The notes beneath the pieces were generated by a model. The model searched no databases and was not told where the DNA came from. It saw only the letters and a program-made list of their open reading frames with translations. The position numbers and the translations under genes are program-made. This document shows positions 51,904 through 61,243 of a stretch of DNA of 64,000 nt, piece after piece; the stretch's first letter is position 1; each line of letters opens with the position of its first letter. This DNA comes from Posidoniimonas polymericola. Its GTDB lineage: Bacteria > Planctomycetota > Planctomycetia > Pirellulales > Lacipirellulaceae. The stretch covers positions 18,447 through 82,446 of the forward strand of contig NZ_SJPO01000018.1 in NCBI RefSeq assembly GCF_007859935.1. Reading direction: 5' to 3'.

Positions 51904-52467
51904 ATGCCCGACGCCCCGAACCCCTACGCCTCGCCGCTGTCGGAAGACGCCGAGTCGGGCGACCAGCGGGAATACATGTTCGGTAGCCGGCTCGCGGGCC
52001 GCGGGCAGCGGCTCGTGGCGATCATCATCGACGGCATTGTGCTCAACATCGTCATGCTGCCGGCGTACTACCTGTTCAAGATCGGGTTCTTTCAGGCCCC
52101 GCCAGCAAACCCCGAAGAATTCAATCCGCTGAACGTCTGGAGTATCTATGCGACGATGTCCCCGTTGCAGCTGGTGCTGACGATCGTGACGCCGGCGGCG
52201 GCCTACTTGCTGGTGAACGGCTACCTGCTGAGCGCTAGTGGCCAGACCGTGGGGAAGAAGGCTCTTGGTATCAAGATCGTCCGCAAAGACGGCAGCAAGG
52301 CCGAGTTCTCACGGTTGATTCTCCACCGCTACTTCCTGTTGTGGTTTATTGGGTTGATTCCCATCATCGGTATGATCTTCGGTCTCCTCGACCCGCTGAT
52401 GATCTTCCGCAAGTCCCGCTACTGCCTGCACGACGACATCGCGGACACGGCGGTGGTGCTGGCCTGA
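51904..52467 (+). CDS. RDD family membrane protein, paralogue of the preceding gene
   Basis: Protein of 187 aa. ATG 51904 is chosen over 51859 because GGAAAG lies about 8 nt upstream and the NPYASP motif starts there. It has RLAGRGQRLVAIIIDGIVLN (RDD entry), three to four membrane segments, SGQTVGKKALGIKIVRKDGS and a C-terminal SRYCLHDDIADTAVVLA, sharing 14 of 17 residues with the previous protein. The pair points to a local duplication. Function unknown. Confidence 0.85.
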   Translation: MPDAPNPYASPLSEDAESGDQREYMFGSRLAGRGQRLVAIIIDGIVLNIVMLPAYYLFKIGFFQAPPANPEEFNPLNVWSIYATMSPLQLVLTIVTPAAAYLLVNGYLLSASGQTVGKKALGIKIVRKDGSKAEFSRLILHRYFLLWFIGLIPIIGMIFGLLDPLMIFRKSRYCLHDDIADTAVVLA

Positions 52468-52662
52468 TTGGGGGGGCGATTTCCCGCCACAAATCGCGAG
52501 AAAATGGCCGGTAACTTGCTTCCCAATTCCCGGCGTGTTATAAGCGCAAGTTGAAGTTCACAGGGAAGATAGGGCCGCCGGCCCCGGAAGTCGGCCGCCC
52601 CAGGCGGGCCGCCGACGCCCTGTGGGGCCCCCCGGTTGGCGTTGAAGATCCAGCGTAGCTCT

Positions 52663-53343
52663 ATGTCCCGTATTACCCTGCGAGTTCTCGACGGCAGCGA
52701 CCGGGGCACCGTGTACCAGGATCTCGCCGTGCCGGTCACCATCGGCCGCGAAGAAGGCAACACGGTCCAGCTCAACGACGAACGGATCAGCCGCTTCCAC
52801 ATCAAGATCCAGGACGACCAGGAAAAGGTCGTGCTGACCGATCTGGAGAGCACCAACGGCACCCGCGTCAACGGCGAGGAGACCCAGCTCCGCATCCTCC
52901 GCTACGGCGACCTCATCCACGTCGGCCGCTCGGTGCTGCTGTACGGCACCCGCGCACAGATCGCCGCCCGGCTGGAGGAGCTCCGCGCCAACGGGACCCC
53001 GATCGCCGAGGACCTCGACCCCGACGAGCTGGCCCGCCGCGCCGAGGACCGCCCCAACGACGAGTCCGAGCTGCAGTGGTCCGAAGAGGAAGAGCTCCGC
53101 AGCACGCTGCACATCCCCTCGCCCCCCGACGTGCCGGTCGGCCTCAGCCCGGCCCAGGCCGCCCAGTTCTCCGAGATCCTTGAGTACCTGCACCTGCGGG
53201 TCCGGGTGCTGATCCAGGCGGTCGCGGCCCCCAAGGAAGGCGAGGCGGTCGAGGTCACCTTCGAGAACTGGCAGGAGCTGCTCGACGTCCAATCGCTGCT
53301 GGCCGAGTACCTCCGCAAGATCGGCGAGCCGGACAGCGAGTGA
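52663..53343 (+). CDS. FHA domain protein
   Basis: Protein of 226 aa. ATG 52663 is preferred to TTG 52636. The FHA domain (1-about 100) has VTIGREEGNTVQLNDERISR and the canonical SRFHIKIQ, LTDLESTNGTRVNG, VGRSVLLYG; it binds phosphothreonine peptides. The C-terminal 120 residues are acidic with helices, likely protein contacts. It probably reads Ser/Thr kinase signals, common in planctomycetes; no kinase gene is in the window. Confidence 0.92.
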   Translation: MSRITLRVLDGSDRGTVYQDLAVPVTIGREEGNTVQLNDERISRFHIKIQDDQEKVVLTDLESTNGTRVNGEETQLRILRYGDLIHVGRSVLLYGTRAQIAARLEELRANGTPIAEDLDPDELARRAEDRPNDESELQWSEEEELRSTLHIPSPPDVPVGLSPAQAAQFSEILEYLHLRVRVLIQAVAAPKEGEAVEVTFENWQELLDVQSLLAEYLRKIGEPDSE

Positions 53344-53351
53344 CGTAGCCG

Positions 53352-53417
53352 ATGACCAAGCCGCAGTGACCACACGGCCTCTCGTTCAACGGCCATTGGT
53401 CATTCCGGCTTGGTCAT
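53352..53417. repeat. Nested inverted repeat (ATGACCAAGCCG type)
   Basis: ATGACCAAGCCG (53352-53363) pairs with CGGCTTGGTCAT (53406-53417); within it TGACCA (53367-53372) pairs with TGGTCA (53397-53402), and GGCC (53376-53379) with GGCC (53391-53394). Three nested arms in 66 nt. ATGACCA-based intergenic repeats occur in planctomycetes. It may also serve as an mRNA 3'-end structure for the FHA gene. Confidence 0.65.
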
Positions 53418-53443
53418 TCGACATTATCTTGTAAGCTCTCCGC

Positions 53444-54130
53444 ATGAAGTTCCTGCTCCGGCTAGTCACCGACAACCTCCACCGCTTCTTCACCGGCGCC
53501 CTGTTGGGCGGCGGGCTGTTCGCCCTGCTGGTGGGCGGGCTCTGCTACTACCTGGTCAGCGATCAGGCGTACTGGCGGCTGGTCGCGGTCAGCATTTTGG
53601 TGTCGATCGGCGTGATGCTAGCCGGCCTGGCGAGCGGCGTACGGCTGGCCGTCACCGAGACCCTTCGCGACTGGGTCAACGCGACCAGTGTCGGGCCGAT
53701 GCTCAGCAAGGTGATTTTCAAGCAGGCGCTCGGCGTCAGCGACAAGCGGCCCGAGGGCTCCAAGGCCGTGGCCGCCGAGCTCGACGGCGCGACGGTCGGC
53801 CAGGCGAAGGAGCGGCTTGCCGAGCACCTCGGCGACCTGTTCGGCGGCGACTCGCTCGACCGCTGGCTCCCCGCTCAGGGACGCTGGATCGCCAAGAAGC
53901 TGACCGGCGCCGCCGGCTGGGCAATCACCGAGCGGCTTATCGAGCACATCCCCGGCACCCCGGGCGACCACGCCCGGCTCGACCTGCTCGCCATGCGCGA
54001 CGGGCTGTCCGACGGGCTGGCCGACAAGGCCGTGACGCTGGTCACCGCCCGGGCGACCGCGGTAGCGATCGCGGCGGTGGGCGTGGCGGCGGTGGTGAAC
54101 GTGCTGGTCGCCGCGGCGCTATCGGTTTGA
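53444..54130 (+). CDS. Hypothetical membrane protein
   Basis: Protein of 228 aa from ATG 53444. Two N-terminal hydrophobic helices (about 17-38 and 45-65) and one at the C-terminus (about 205-226) flank a soluble middle region with AKERLAEHLGDLFGG. No family recognised. Direct repeats follow its stop codon. Confidence 0.7.
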   Translation: MKFLLRLVTDNLHRFFTGALLGGGLFALLVGGLCYYLVSDQAYWRLVAVSILVSIGVMLAGLASGVRLAVTETLRDWVNATSVGPMLSKVIFKQALGVSDKRPEGSKAVAAELDGATVGQAKERLAEHLGDLFGGDSLDRWLPAQGRWIAKKLTGAAGWAITERLIEHIPGTPGDHARLDLLAMRDGLSDGLADKAVTLVTARATAVAIAAVGVAAVVNVLVAAALSV

Positions 54131-54180
54131 CGTGGGCGGTTTGAAGTGGGCGTTTGACGTTGGCGATTTAACGCAGCGGG
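54126..54180. repeat. Short degenerate tandem repeats, TTTGACGTGGGCGG type
   Basis: Four units of 13-14 nt lie end to end: TTTGACGTGGGCGG, TTTGAAGTGGGCG, TTTGACGTTGGCGA, TTTAACGCAGCGGG. The first includes the stop of the preceding gene. No function assigned. Confidence 0.5.
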
Positions 54181-54334
54181 CGAATCCTGCAGGTTTTTCG
54201 GCCGATTGGCGGCGCCTCCACGCCGCCGCTAGAATGCTGGAGCGTGCTCGAAGCTACCGAGAACTGAGACACCTGGGCTCTGTTCCACCCGCCCTGCCCT
54301 GCTCCCGCATTCTTGAGGAAGGACCCGCCGCACG

Positions 54335-57300
54335 ATGGATGCGAAGCCGTTCGTTCACCTGCACTGCCACAGCCACTACAGCCTGCTCGACGGCGCCAGC
54401 CCGATCAAGAAGCTGGTAGGCAGGGCCAAGGAGCTGGGCATGAACGGCCTGGCCCTGACCGACCACGGCAACCTGTACGGCGCGCTGGAGTTCTACCGCG
54501 CCTGCAAGGACCAGGGCATCAACCCGATTGTCGGCTACGAGGCGTACATCGCCCCAGGCAGCCGCCGCGACCGCGGCGGCGCGTCCAGCAGCAAGGCGGC
54601 CGCCTACCACCTGACGCTGCTGGCCCAGAACCGCACCGGCTTCCAGAACCTGGTGAAGCTCGCCAGCCGGGCGTACCTCGAGGGCTTCTACCACAAACCG
54701 CGGATCGACAAGGAGATCCTCAAGCAGTACTCCGAGGGCATCATCTGCTTGTCGGGCTGCGTCAGCGGCGAGCTGAGCCGCACCCTGCTGGCCGGCGGAA
54801 CCACCAACGAGGCCCTCAAGCAGGGCGAGCAGATCGTCCACTGGTTCCACAACACCTTCGGCGACCGCTACTTCCTCGAGATCCAGAACAACGGCGTCGA
54901 GATCCAGCGGCAGGCGCTCGAGCTGACGGTCGACCTGGCCAACCACATGGGCATGCCGCTGGTCGCCACGTCCGACGCCCACTACGTCAACCAGGAGGAC
55001 GCCGAGGCGCAGGACGTCCTGTTGTGCATCAACACCGGCCGGTACCGCACCGACACCAACCGCATGAAGATGGAGGGCGACCAGTTCTACCTCCGCGGCC
55101 CGGAGGACATGTACGCCGCCCTGCCCGGCCACGAGGACGCCCTCGCGCGGAGCCAGCAGATCGCCGACTCGGTCGACCTCGAGCTGGAGCTCGGCAAGCG
55201 GTTCTTCCCGACCTTCACCGCGCCGGGCAAGGACGAGCCCGACATCAAGGAGAGCGAGGCCTACCTCCGCGAGCTGGTCATCAAGGGGCTCAAGGAGCGG
55301 TACGCCGACACCCCGCACCGCTGGCAGGACGGGGTCGCCCCGGGGCCCGAGCACGCGACCGGCGAGCTGTCCGAGGAGGTCATGGCCCGCATCGACCGCG
55401 AGCTGCACGTGATCAACACGCTCGGCTTCCCGGACTACTTCCTGATTGTGTGGGACTTTGTCCGCTTCGCCGTGGCGAGCAACATCCCGTGCACGGCGCG
55501 TGGCTCCGGCGTGGGCTCGATCGTCTGCTTCGCGCTGAAGATGAGTCACGTCTGCCCGCTGGAGTACGACCTGCTGTTCGAGCGGTTCCTGGACATCAGC
55601 CGGCTGGAGGCGCCGGATATCGACATCGACTTTTGCAAGGAGCGGCGGGTCGAGGTCATCCAGTACGTCAAGGAGAAGTACGGCGAAGCCAACGTCGCAC
55701 AGATCGGCACGTTCGGCACCCTGGCGGCCCGCGCGGCCATCAAGGACGTCGGCCGCACGATGTCGATGCCGATCTTCCGCGTCGACCAGATCACCGCGAT
55801 GATCCCCGACCAGCTCGGCATCAGCCTCGACAAGGCGCTGGAGCAGTCCGACGAGCTCAAGACCGCCTACGAGGGCGACCCCGAGATCCGCGAGCTGCTG
55901 GACCTGGCCCGCAAGATCGAGGGTCTGGCGCGCAACGTCGGCACGCACGCCGCCGCGGTGGTGATCGCCAAGGAGCCGGTCAGCGAGTACGTGCCGCTGC
56001 AGCACGTCAAAGGCAAGACCGAGGTCATCACCCAGTGGTCGATGAACGACGTCGAGGACGCCGGCCTGCTGAAGATGGACTTCCTCGGCCTCCGCAACCT
56101 AACGATCCTGGCCCGCAGCATCGACCTGATCGAGGAGTCGACCGGCGAGCGGATCGACCCGTACAAGTTCCCGCTGGACGACAAGCCGTCGTACGCCCTG
56201 CTCTGCCGCGGGGAGACCAAGGGCATCTTCCAGCTCGAGTCCGGCGGCATCCGCGACCTGCTGCAGCGGATGCGTCCCGACAAGTTCCACGACATCATCG
56301 CGACCGCCGCGCTGTACCGGCCGGGCCCGCTCGAGGGGGGCATGGTCGACCAGTACATCGAGGTCAAGCACGGCCGCCGGCCCGCCGAGTACCCGCACCC
56401 GGTGATGGAGGAGGTCCTCGCCGAGACCCACGGCGTCATGGTGTACCAGGAACAGGTGATGCGGATCCTGAACCTGCTGGGCGGCATCGAGCTGTCCAAC
56501 GCGTACAAGTGCATCAAGGCGATCAGCAAGAAGAAGCTGCCGATCATCGCCAAGTTCCAAGAGCAGTTTATCGACGGCGCGCAGGAAAAGGGGCTCGACA
56601 AGAAAAAGGCCGAAGAGCTGTTCGGCATGATCGAGAAGTTCGCCGGCTACGGCTTCAACAAGAGCCACTCCACCGCGTACGCCCTGATCGCGTACATGAC
56701 CGCCTACCTCAAGGCGCACTACCCGGTGCAGTTCATGGCCGCCCTGCTGTCGGGCGACATCCCCGGCCGCAACTTCAAGAGCAAGGACGCGCTGGTCGAG
56801 CACCTGGAGGACTGCGAGCGGATGGAGATCGAGGTGGTCCCGCCGGACGTCAACACCTCGTTCGTCGACTTCGCGGTCCGCGAGGGCCGGATCTTGTTCG
56901 GCCTGTCCGCCATCAAGGCGTGCGGCGGCGGCGCCGCCGACGCGGTGGTCGCCGAACGCGAGGCCAACGGCCCCTACACCGACCTGTTCAACTTCTGCGA
57001 GCGCGTCGACCCCCAGTCGTGCAACCGCGCCACGGTCGAGACCCTCGTCAAGGCCGGCGCGTTCGACTCGTTCGGCGCCGACCGCGCGCGGCTGATGGCC
57101 GGCGTCGAGCGGGCGATGCAGTCCGGCGCCTCGGCGATGGCCGACCGCCGCAGCGGCCAGAAGGGCCTGTTCGACGAGGCCGAGGACGAAGCGACCGAGG
57201 ACGCCTGCCTCGACCTTCCCGACGCCGCGCCCTGGGAGGAGAAGCAGCTGCTGACCTACGAGAAGGAGGTCCTCGGCTACTACCTCTCCAGCCACCCGCT

Positions 57301-57952
57301 GGCCGAGTACGAGCAGATCCTGCGGACCTACGCCACGCACACCAGCAAGAGCCTGGGCAACCTGGAGCACCGCAGCGAGGTCGTGCTGGGCGGCATGCTG
57401 GCCGCCATCAAGATGAGCCACACCAAGAACCCCAAGCCCGGCATGCCCAGCAAGTACGCCATGTGGGACCTGGAAGACCTCGACGGAATCGTGCGGTGCA
57501 TCATGTGGCCCGAGCAGTTCGCCCAGTTCGGCGACCAGGTCGTGGGCGACGCGATCGTCGGCATCCGCGCGGTGGTCGACCGCCGGCCCGGCGCCGAGGA
57601 GGTCAACCTGATCATCAACGAGCTGATGCCGGTCGCCGAACTCGAGACCCGCTTCACCAGCGGCGTCACCATCATGGTGGACGAGACCCGCCACGGCGCC
57701 GAGGGGCTCAAGACGCTCCGCGAGATCGTCCGCGGCTACCCGGGCAAGATGCCGCTCAAGCTCCAGCTGATGCTGGCGGACGGCGGCGCGGTGATCCTCG
57801 AGAGCGGCCGCCGCGTGAGCCTCGAGGCCGAGCTGCGCCACCGCGTCGAGGAGTTCCTGTCGCCCGGCTCGTTCCGCCTGACCAGCGCCCCGCCCAAGCC
57901 CACGCCGCCGCCCCAGAACGGCCGCGGCCGCCGCGCGATGGCGGGGGCGTGA
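54335..57952 (+). CDS. dnaE: DNA polymerase III subunit alpha
   Basis: Replicative polymerase, 1205 aa, the DnaE1 length. An N-terminal PHP domain starts with FVHLHCHSHYSLLDGASPIK and ALTDHGNLYG; the C-family polymerase core has TARGSGVGSIVCFALK (about 388) and the catalytic aspartates in PDIDIDFCKERR (about 426). GYGFNKSHSTAYALIAY and the C-terminal OB-fold stretch (VVLGGMLAAIK) with a basic tail complete it. A terminator follows at 57977. Separate from its neighbours by about 200 bp. Confidence 0.97.
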   Translation: MDAKPFVHLHCHSHYSLLDGASPIKKLVGRAKELGMNGLALTDHGNLYGALEFYRACKDQGINPIVGYEAYIAPGSRRDRGGASSSKAAAYHLTLLAQNRTGFQNLVKLASRAYLEGFYHKPRIDKEILKQYSEGIICLSGCVSGELSRTLLAGGTTNEALKQGEQIVHWFHNTFGDRYFLEIQNNGVEIQRQALELTVDLANHMGMPLVATSDAHYVNQEDAEAQDVLLCINTGRYRTDTNRMKMEGDQFYLRGPEDMYAALPGHEDALARSQQIADSVDLELELGKRFFPTFTAPGKDEPDIKESEAYLRELVIKGLKERYADTPHRWQDGVAPGPEHATGELSEEVMARIDRELHVINTLGFPDYFLIVWDFVRFAVASNIPCTARGSGVGSIVCFALKMSHVCPLEYDLLFERFLDISRLEAPDIDIDFCKERRVEVIQYVKEKYGEANVAQIGTFGTLAARAAIKDVGRTMSMPIFRVDQITAMIPDQLGISLDKALEQSDELKTAYEGDPEIRELLDLARKIEGLARNVGTHAAAVVIAKEPVSEYVPLQHVKGKTEVITQWSMNDVEDAGLLKMDFLGLRNLTILARSIDLIEESTGERIDPYKFPLDDKPSYALLCRGETKGIFQLESGGIRDLLQRMRPDKFHDIIATAALYRPGPLEGGMVDQYIEVKHGRRPAEYPHPVMEEVLAETHGVMVYQEQVMRILNLLGGIELSNAYKCIKAISKKKLPIIAKFQEQFIDGAQEKGLDKKKAEELFGMIEKFAGYGFNKSHSTAYALIAYMTAYLKAHYPVQFMAALLSGDIPGRNFKSKDALVEHLEDCERMEIEVVPPDVNTSFVDFAVREGRILFGLSAIKACGGGAADAVVAEREANGPYTDLFNFCERVDPQSCNRATVETLVKAGAFDSFGADRARLMAGVERAMQSGASAMADRRSGQKGLFDEAEDEATEDACLDLPDAAPWEEKQLLTYEKEVLGYYLSSHPLAEYEQILRTYATHTSKSLGNLEHRSEVVLGGMLAAIKMSHTKNPKPGMPSKYAMWDLEDLDGIVRCIMWPEQFAQFGDQVVGDAIVGIRAVVDRRPGAEEVNLIINELMPVAELETRFTSGVTIMVDETRHGAEGLKTLREIVRGYPGKMPLKLQLMLADGGAVILESGRRVSLEAELRHRVEEFLSPGSFRLTSAPPKPTPPPQNGRGRRAMAGA

Positions 57953-57976
57953 GCGGCGCGAGACAAGTGCAAAAAG

Positions 57977-58009
57977 AAACGCCGCGGGCAGACGGGCCCG
58001 CGGCGTTTT
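57977..58009. terminator. Rho-independent terminator after dnaE
   Basis: AAACGCCGCGGGC and GCCCGCGGCGTTT pair over 13 bp around a 6-nt loop (AGACGG), followed by T. It lies between the convergent dnaE and GlsB-like genes, and its A/T flanks let it work in both directions. Confidence 0.9.
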
Positions 58010-58034
58010 GTCTTTTCGGTTGTCGCCGTTTGCG

Positions 58035-58304
58035 TTACACAGTCGCGTTCCGCTTGCCGGCGTAGATCGAGATCAGCAGCGCGATCACGGCGCCGATCAC
58101 CGACATGATAAAGCCCGAGGCCTGCACCAGCTCGCCACCGGCGAACATGTAGCCGATGAAGCCGCCCACGAACGAGCCGATGATGCCCAGCACCATGGTG
58201 GCCAGCGTGCCCATCGCCTGACGGCCCGGCACCAGCAGTCGCGCGATCGCGCCCGCAATCAAACCAAACACGGCCCACACGATACACGCCCAAATAAGTC
58301 CCAT
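58035..58304 (-). CDS. GlsB/YeaQ/YmgE family small membrane protein
   Basis: Protein of 89 aa; ATG 58304 is preceded by GGAGG about 9 nt upstream. Three hydrophobic helices carry the transglycosylase-associated-protein pattern: WAVFGLIAGAIARLLVPGRQ, ATMVLGIIGSFVGGFIGYMF, IMSVIGAVIALLISIYAGKR. Members are stress-induced and of unclear function. The long frame read upstream to 58994 is not coding. Confidence 0.92.
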   Translation of the reverse strand: MGLIWACIVWAVFGLIAGAIARLLVPGRQAMGTLATMVLGIIGSFVGGFIGYMFAGGELVQASGFIMSVIGAVIALLISIYAGKRNATV

Positions 58305-58569
58305 CGTTTTTCCCTCCGGTTGAGTGCTGAAACTGGTCGTTGGTGAATCGGGTCGTTGACCCGTTGAGTGGCTGGCCTGATGAGAAGCAACGGCCGTGCC
58401 AGAAGCGGAACGGACCATTAAACACCGGTAATCTAGGCGGCAGGTGGCCGGCCGCTGTCCAGGGTGGCAGCCGCGAGGCCAGCATTTGTTGACTCGGCGT
58501 GCGGCCGCTGCCATTCTGGAGGGACCGAACGGTCTTCTTGTTTTCCTCTCCCTCCCGAGACCCGCTGTC

Positions 58570-60129
58570 ATGCGAGCCCGCCAATTGGGTCGCGGCGTGC
58601 TGCCGGCTGTGCTGCCGGTGCTGCTGTTCTCAGCGACCGTCCACGCGGCCGTGACGGTTGTCGGCGTCGTGAACCCCAATCCGGTCGTCGACGGCCAGGA
58701 TGTCGAGATCGGGGTGGGGGCGTATGGCGAGGTGATCGTCGATGGCGGCTCTGTGCTGGCCTCCGCCGCCGTGAAGCTCGGCGTCAGGAACAACCAAGTC
58801 GACCTCAGCGTCGGTATTGCCCGGGTGAGCGGCCCGGGGTCCCGATGGGAGATGCAGGGTCTGCAGCTCGAGGGTTCTCTCCGCTCCCTGCTCGAGGTGA
58901 CCGGCGGGGCGCAGGCGCAGATCGGCTCCTTCAACGAGTATGGCGGTGCGCTCCGTGAGTTCCGCGTCAGCGGCGAGTCCTCGGTGCTCGCCATCGGCGG
59001 GGCGTTCGGCTACCAGTCTCAGGGTCTCAGCGCCGACGTTGAAGTTGCGAGCGGCGGCTTGCTGACCGCCAATGAGGTCTACTTGGGCGAGTTGGCGCGC
59101 CTTGCCCTCGACGGCGGCGCGGTGGTGACCGGCAACTTCGGCAATGACGGGCGTGTGTCGGGAGACGGTCGCGTCCGTTACAGTCAGATGGAGAGCGGTG
59201 GCAACTCGGGCGTCGTCGAGGTGGGCGGCGACCAGCGGCTGCAATTCGAATCCTTCCAGGGTTATCCGTTCCAGAACAACGGCGAAGTCGCGGTCGCCGG
59301 CGGCGAGTTTGTCGCCCTCCACGGCCTCCGCAACCGCGGCAGTTTCTCGGGTCCAGACGGCGCGGCCTCGATAACGCTGGAGGACGGCGTTGTGCGGGTG
59401 GGACCGAGCAACCGCCTCAACACGAACCTAGAGAACGAGGGCCGCATCGCCGCGATCGGCGGCGTCAACGATATCCACGGCAGGGTCGATTCGCGGGACG
59501 GCGCCTCGATCGCGGTGACCAACGAGAGCGTGCTGCGATTCCACGACAGCGTGCTGCTCGCGCAGAGCACGCTGAGCGTTTTCGCCGGCTCGCGGGCCGT
59601 GTTCTTGGACGGCCTCTCGCTGCAGAACGCCACGCTGTTCGCCCAGCTGCCGGGCGACGCCGGGGGCGGAGGCTACGGCGTCGCCGAGGTGGTCGGGCCG
59701 CTGGTAATCGACGGTCAGCTGCAGTTCTCGCTAGCGGGCTCCTACGCCCCCGAGCTGGGTGATGCGTTCCCGCTGATCACCGCCAGCGGCGGCGTCACCG
59801 GCGACCCGTTGCTCACGGCCGCGCCCGCACTCTCGGCCGGCCTGCGGTGGCAGGTCCAGACCGACGCCACAACGCTGTCGCTGGCGGTGGTGGAAGCCCT
59901 GCCGGGCGACTTCAACGCCGACGGCGTCGTCGACGCGGCCGACTACACGGTGTGGCGCGACAACCCGGGCGGCGCGTACCAGCCGAGCGACCTGCAGGCT
60001 TGGCGCGACAACTACGGCGCGACGATCGCCGCGACCCCGCCAACAAACAACGCCGCGCCCGAGCCGGGGGCGGCGTTGCTGTTGAGTCTGGTCGCAGTCG
60101 GCCCGCTTACCGCCCGAAGAACTTCTTGA
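58570..60129 (+). CDS. Secreted protein with beta repeats, dockerin-like segment and PEP-CTERM tail
   Basis: Protein of 519 aa; ATG 58570 opens a signal peptide (GVLPAVLPVLLFSATVHA). The first third has a PEP-CTERM-associated repeat (RVSGPGSRWEMQGLQL, then VTGGAQ) and the middle is beta-rich, passenger-like (GSFSGPDGAASITLEDGVVR...). The dockerin-like LPGDFNADGVVDAADYTVWR and the PEP-CTERM tail APEPGAALLLSLVAVGPL end it. Its 3' end overlaps the convergent sdhB by 23 bp. Probably a surface protein; ligand unknown. Confidence 0.87.
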   Translation: MRARQLGRGVLPAVLPVLLFSATVHAAVTVVGVVNPNPVVDGQDVEIGVGAYGEVIVDGGSVLASAAVKLGVRNNQVDLSVGIARVSGPGSRWEMQGLQLEGSLRSLLEVTGGAQAQIGSFNEYGGALREFRVSGESSVLAIGGAFGYQSQGLSADVEVASGGLLTANEVYLGELARLALDGGAVVTGNFGNDGRVSGDGRVRYSQMESGGNSGVVEVGGDQRLQFESFQGYPFQNNGEVAVAGGEFVALHGLRNRGSFSGPDGAASITLEDGVVRVGPSNRLNTNLENEGRIAAIGGVNDIHGRVDSRDGASIAVTNESVLRFHDSVLLAQSTLSVFAGSRAVFLDGLSLQNATLFAQLPGDAGGGGYGVAEVVGPLVIDGQLQFSLAGSYAPELGDAFPLITASGGVTGDPLLTAAPALSAGLRWQVQTDATTLSLAVVEALPGDFNADGVVDAADYTVWRDNPGGAYQPSDLQAWRDNYGATIAATPPTNNAAPEPGAALLLSLVAVGPLTARRTS

Positions 60130-60958
60130 TCGAGTACACCGTCACCTGCCGCCCGGCGCGGGCGATGCTGCGGGTCAGCGGGATCTCCTTCGGGCAGACC
60201 GCGACGCAGTTCTGGGCGTTGCCGCAGACCTGCACGCCGCCGGGGGCCATCAGCTCCTCGAGGCGGTCGTCGGCGGCCATCTTGCCGGTGCCGTGCTCGT
60301 TGAACAGGATCGCCTGGCTGATCGGCGCGGCGCCGAGGAACGCGGTCGAGTACTCGGCTTCGCGGCGGGCCTCGAAGTCGGCCTCCGACTCGCCGGCCTT
60401 CTTCTTCACCTCGACCTTGGTGTACTGGGGGCAGGCCTCCATGCAGCAGCCGCAGGTCATGCACTCCGAGAGCGGGTAGCGGGTCTCCTGCTGGTCCTGG
60501 CTCTCCTTGGGCCCGGGGCCGCGGTCGTAGTAGTCGTCGACGCCGACCCACGCCTTGACCCGCTTGAGCGCGTTGAACACGCGGCCGCGGTCGACCACCA
60601 GGTCGCGGACCACGGGGAACTTGCTCATCGGCCGCAGCTCGATCTCACCGGGCGAGTCTTCCAGCAGCTTGTCGACCAGGGCCGAGCACGACTGACGCAC
60701 CTGGCCATTGATCACCATGGTGCACGCGCCGCAGACCTCTTCGAGGCAGTTGCAGTCCCACGCGACCGGCGTGGTGTCCTTGCCGTCGGAGGTCTTGGCC
60801 ATCGCGGCGATCTTCTGCAGCACGCTGATGACGTTCAGGTTGGCTTCGTACGGCACGCGGAACCGCTCCCAGCGGGTCGCTTCGCCGGGCGCCGATTGAC
60901 GCTGGACCTTCACAATAAAGGACTTAGCGCCGGTCGAAGGGTTGCTCATGCCAGTCAT
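60107..60958 (-). CDS. sdhB: Succinate dehydrogenase iron-sulfur subunit
   Basis: Protein of 283 aa, ATG 60958 (AGAGG 6 nt upstream). The [2Fe-2S] site is read from CNCLEEVCGACTMVINGQV plus RQSC; the [4Fe-4S]/[3Fe-4S] sites from CMTCGCCMEACPQY and CGNAQNCVAVCPKEIPL, as in the menaquinone-type (Bacillus-like) SdhB. It transfers electrons from the flavin subunit to quinone at the membrane. No sdhA or sdhC lies next to it in this window; divergent from gap. Confidence 0.95.
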   Translation of the reverse strand: MTGMSNPSTGAKSFIVKVQRQSAPGEATRWERFRVPYEANLNVISVLQKIAAMAKTSDGKDTTPVAWDCNCLEEVCGACTMVINGQVRQSCSALVDKLLEDSPGEIELRPMSKFPVVRDLVVDRGRVFNALKRVKAWVGVDDYYDRGPGPKESQDQQETRYPLSECMTCGCCMEACPQYTKVEVKKKAGESEADFEARREAEYSTAFLGAAPISQAILFNEHGTGKMAADDRLEELMAPGGVQVCGNAQNCVAVCPKEIPLTRSIARAGRQVTVYSIKKFFGR

Positions 60959-61112
60959 CAGGGGCCTCTTGAGAGCGGTAGAAGAATTCGGGGGCCGGCG
61001 GTGGGTCCGGCCGCTACAGGATTCTAGGGGGTAGAGCGCCGATCGCCAACGGCGGGACGGCAAGCGGATAAAGTCCTCCAATATGCGCGAATCAGTGCTT
61101 TTCTTGCGCCCC

Positions 61113-61141
61113 TTTTGGGTACCCCACGACAGCAGTATAAT
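61113..61141 (+). promoter_or_regulatory. Candidate promoter of gap
   Basis: TATAAT at 61136-61141 with TTTTGG at 61113-61118, spacing 17, about 100 nt before the gap start. The -35 box is imperfect. It fits a sigma-70 promoter for the highly expressed glyceraldehyde phosphate dehydrogenase gene. Confidence 0.4.
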
Positions 61142-61243
61142 TCGCTCGCTGGAAGGTTTTTTCCCAGGCATTACCCACCTGTCGGCCGTTTGCCCCACCT
61201 ACTGGCTGACCCCGACGTATTGATTGAATCAGGAGATCCTACC

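Noticed and set aside
54313..58065. Plus-strand frame of 1250 codons overlapping dnaE in another phase
   Set aside because: Arg/Pro/Gly-rich, while the dnaE frame shows all polymerase motifs.
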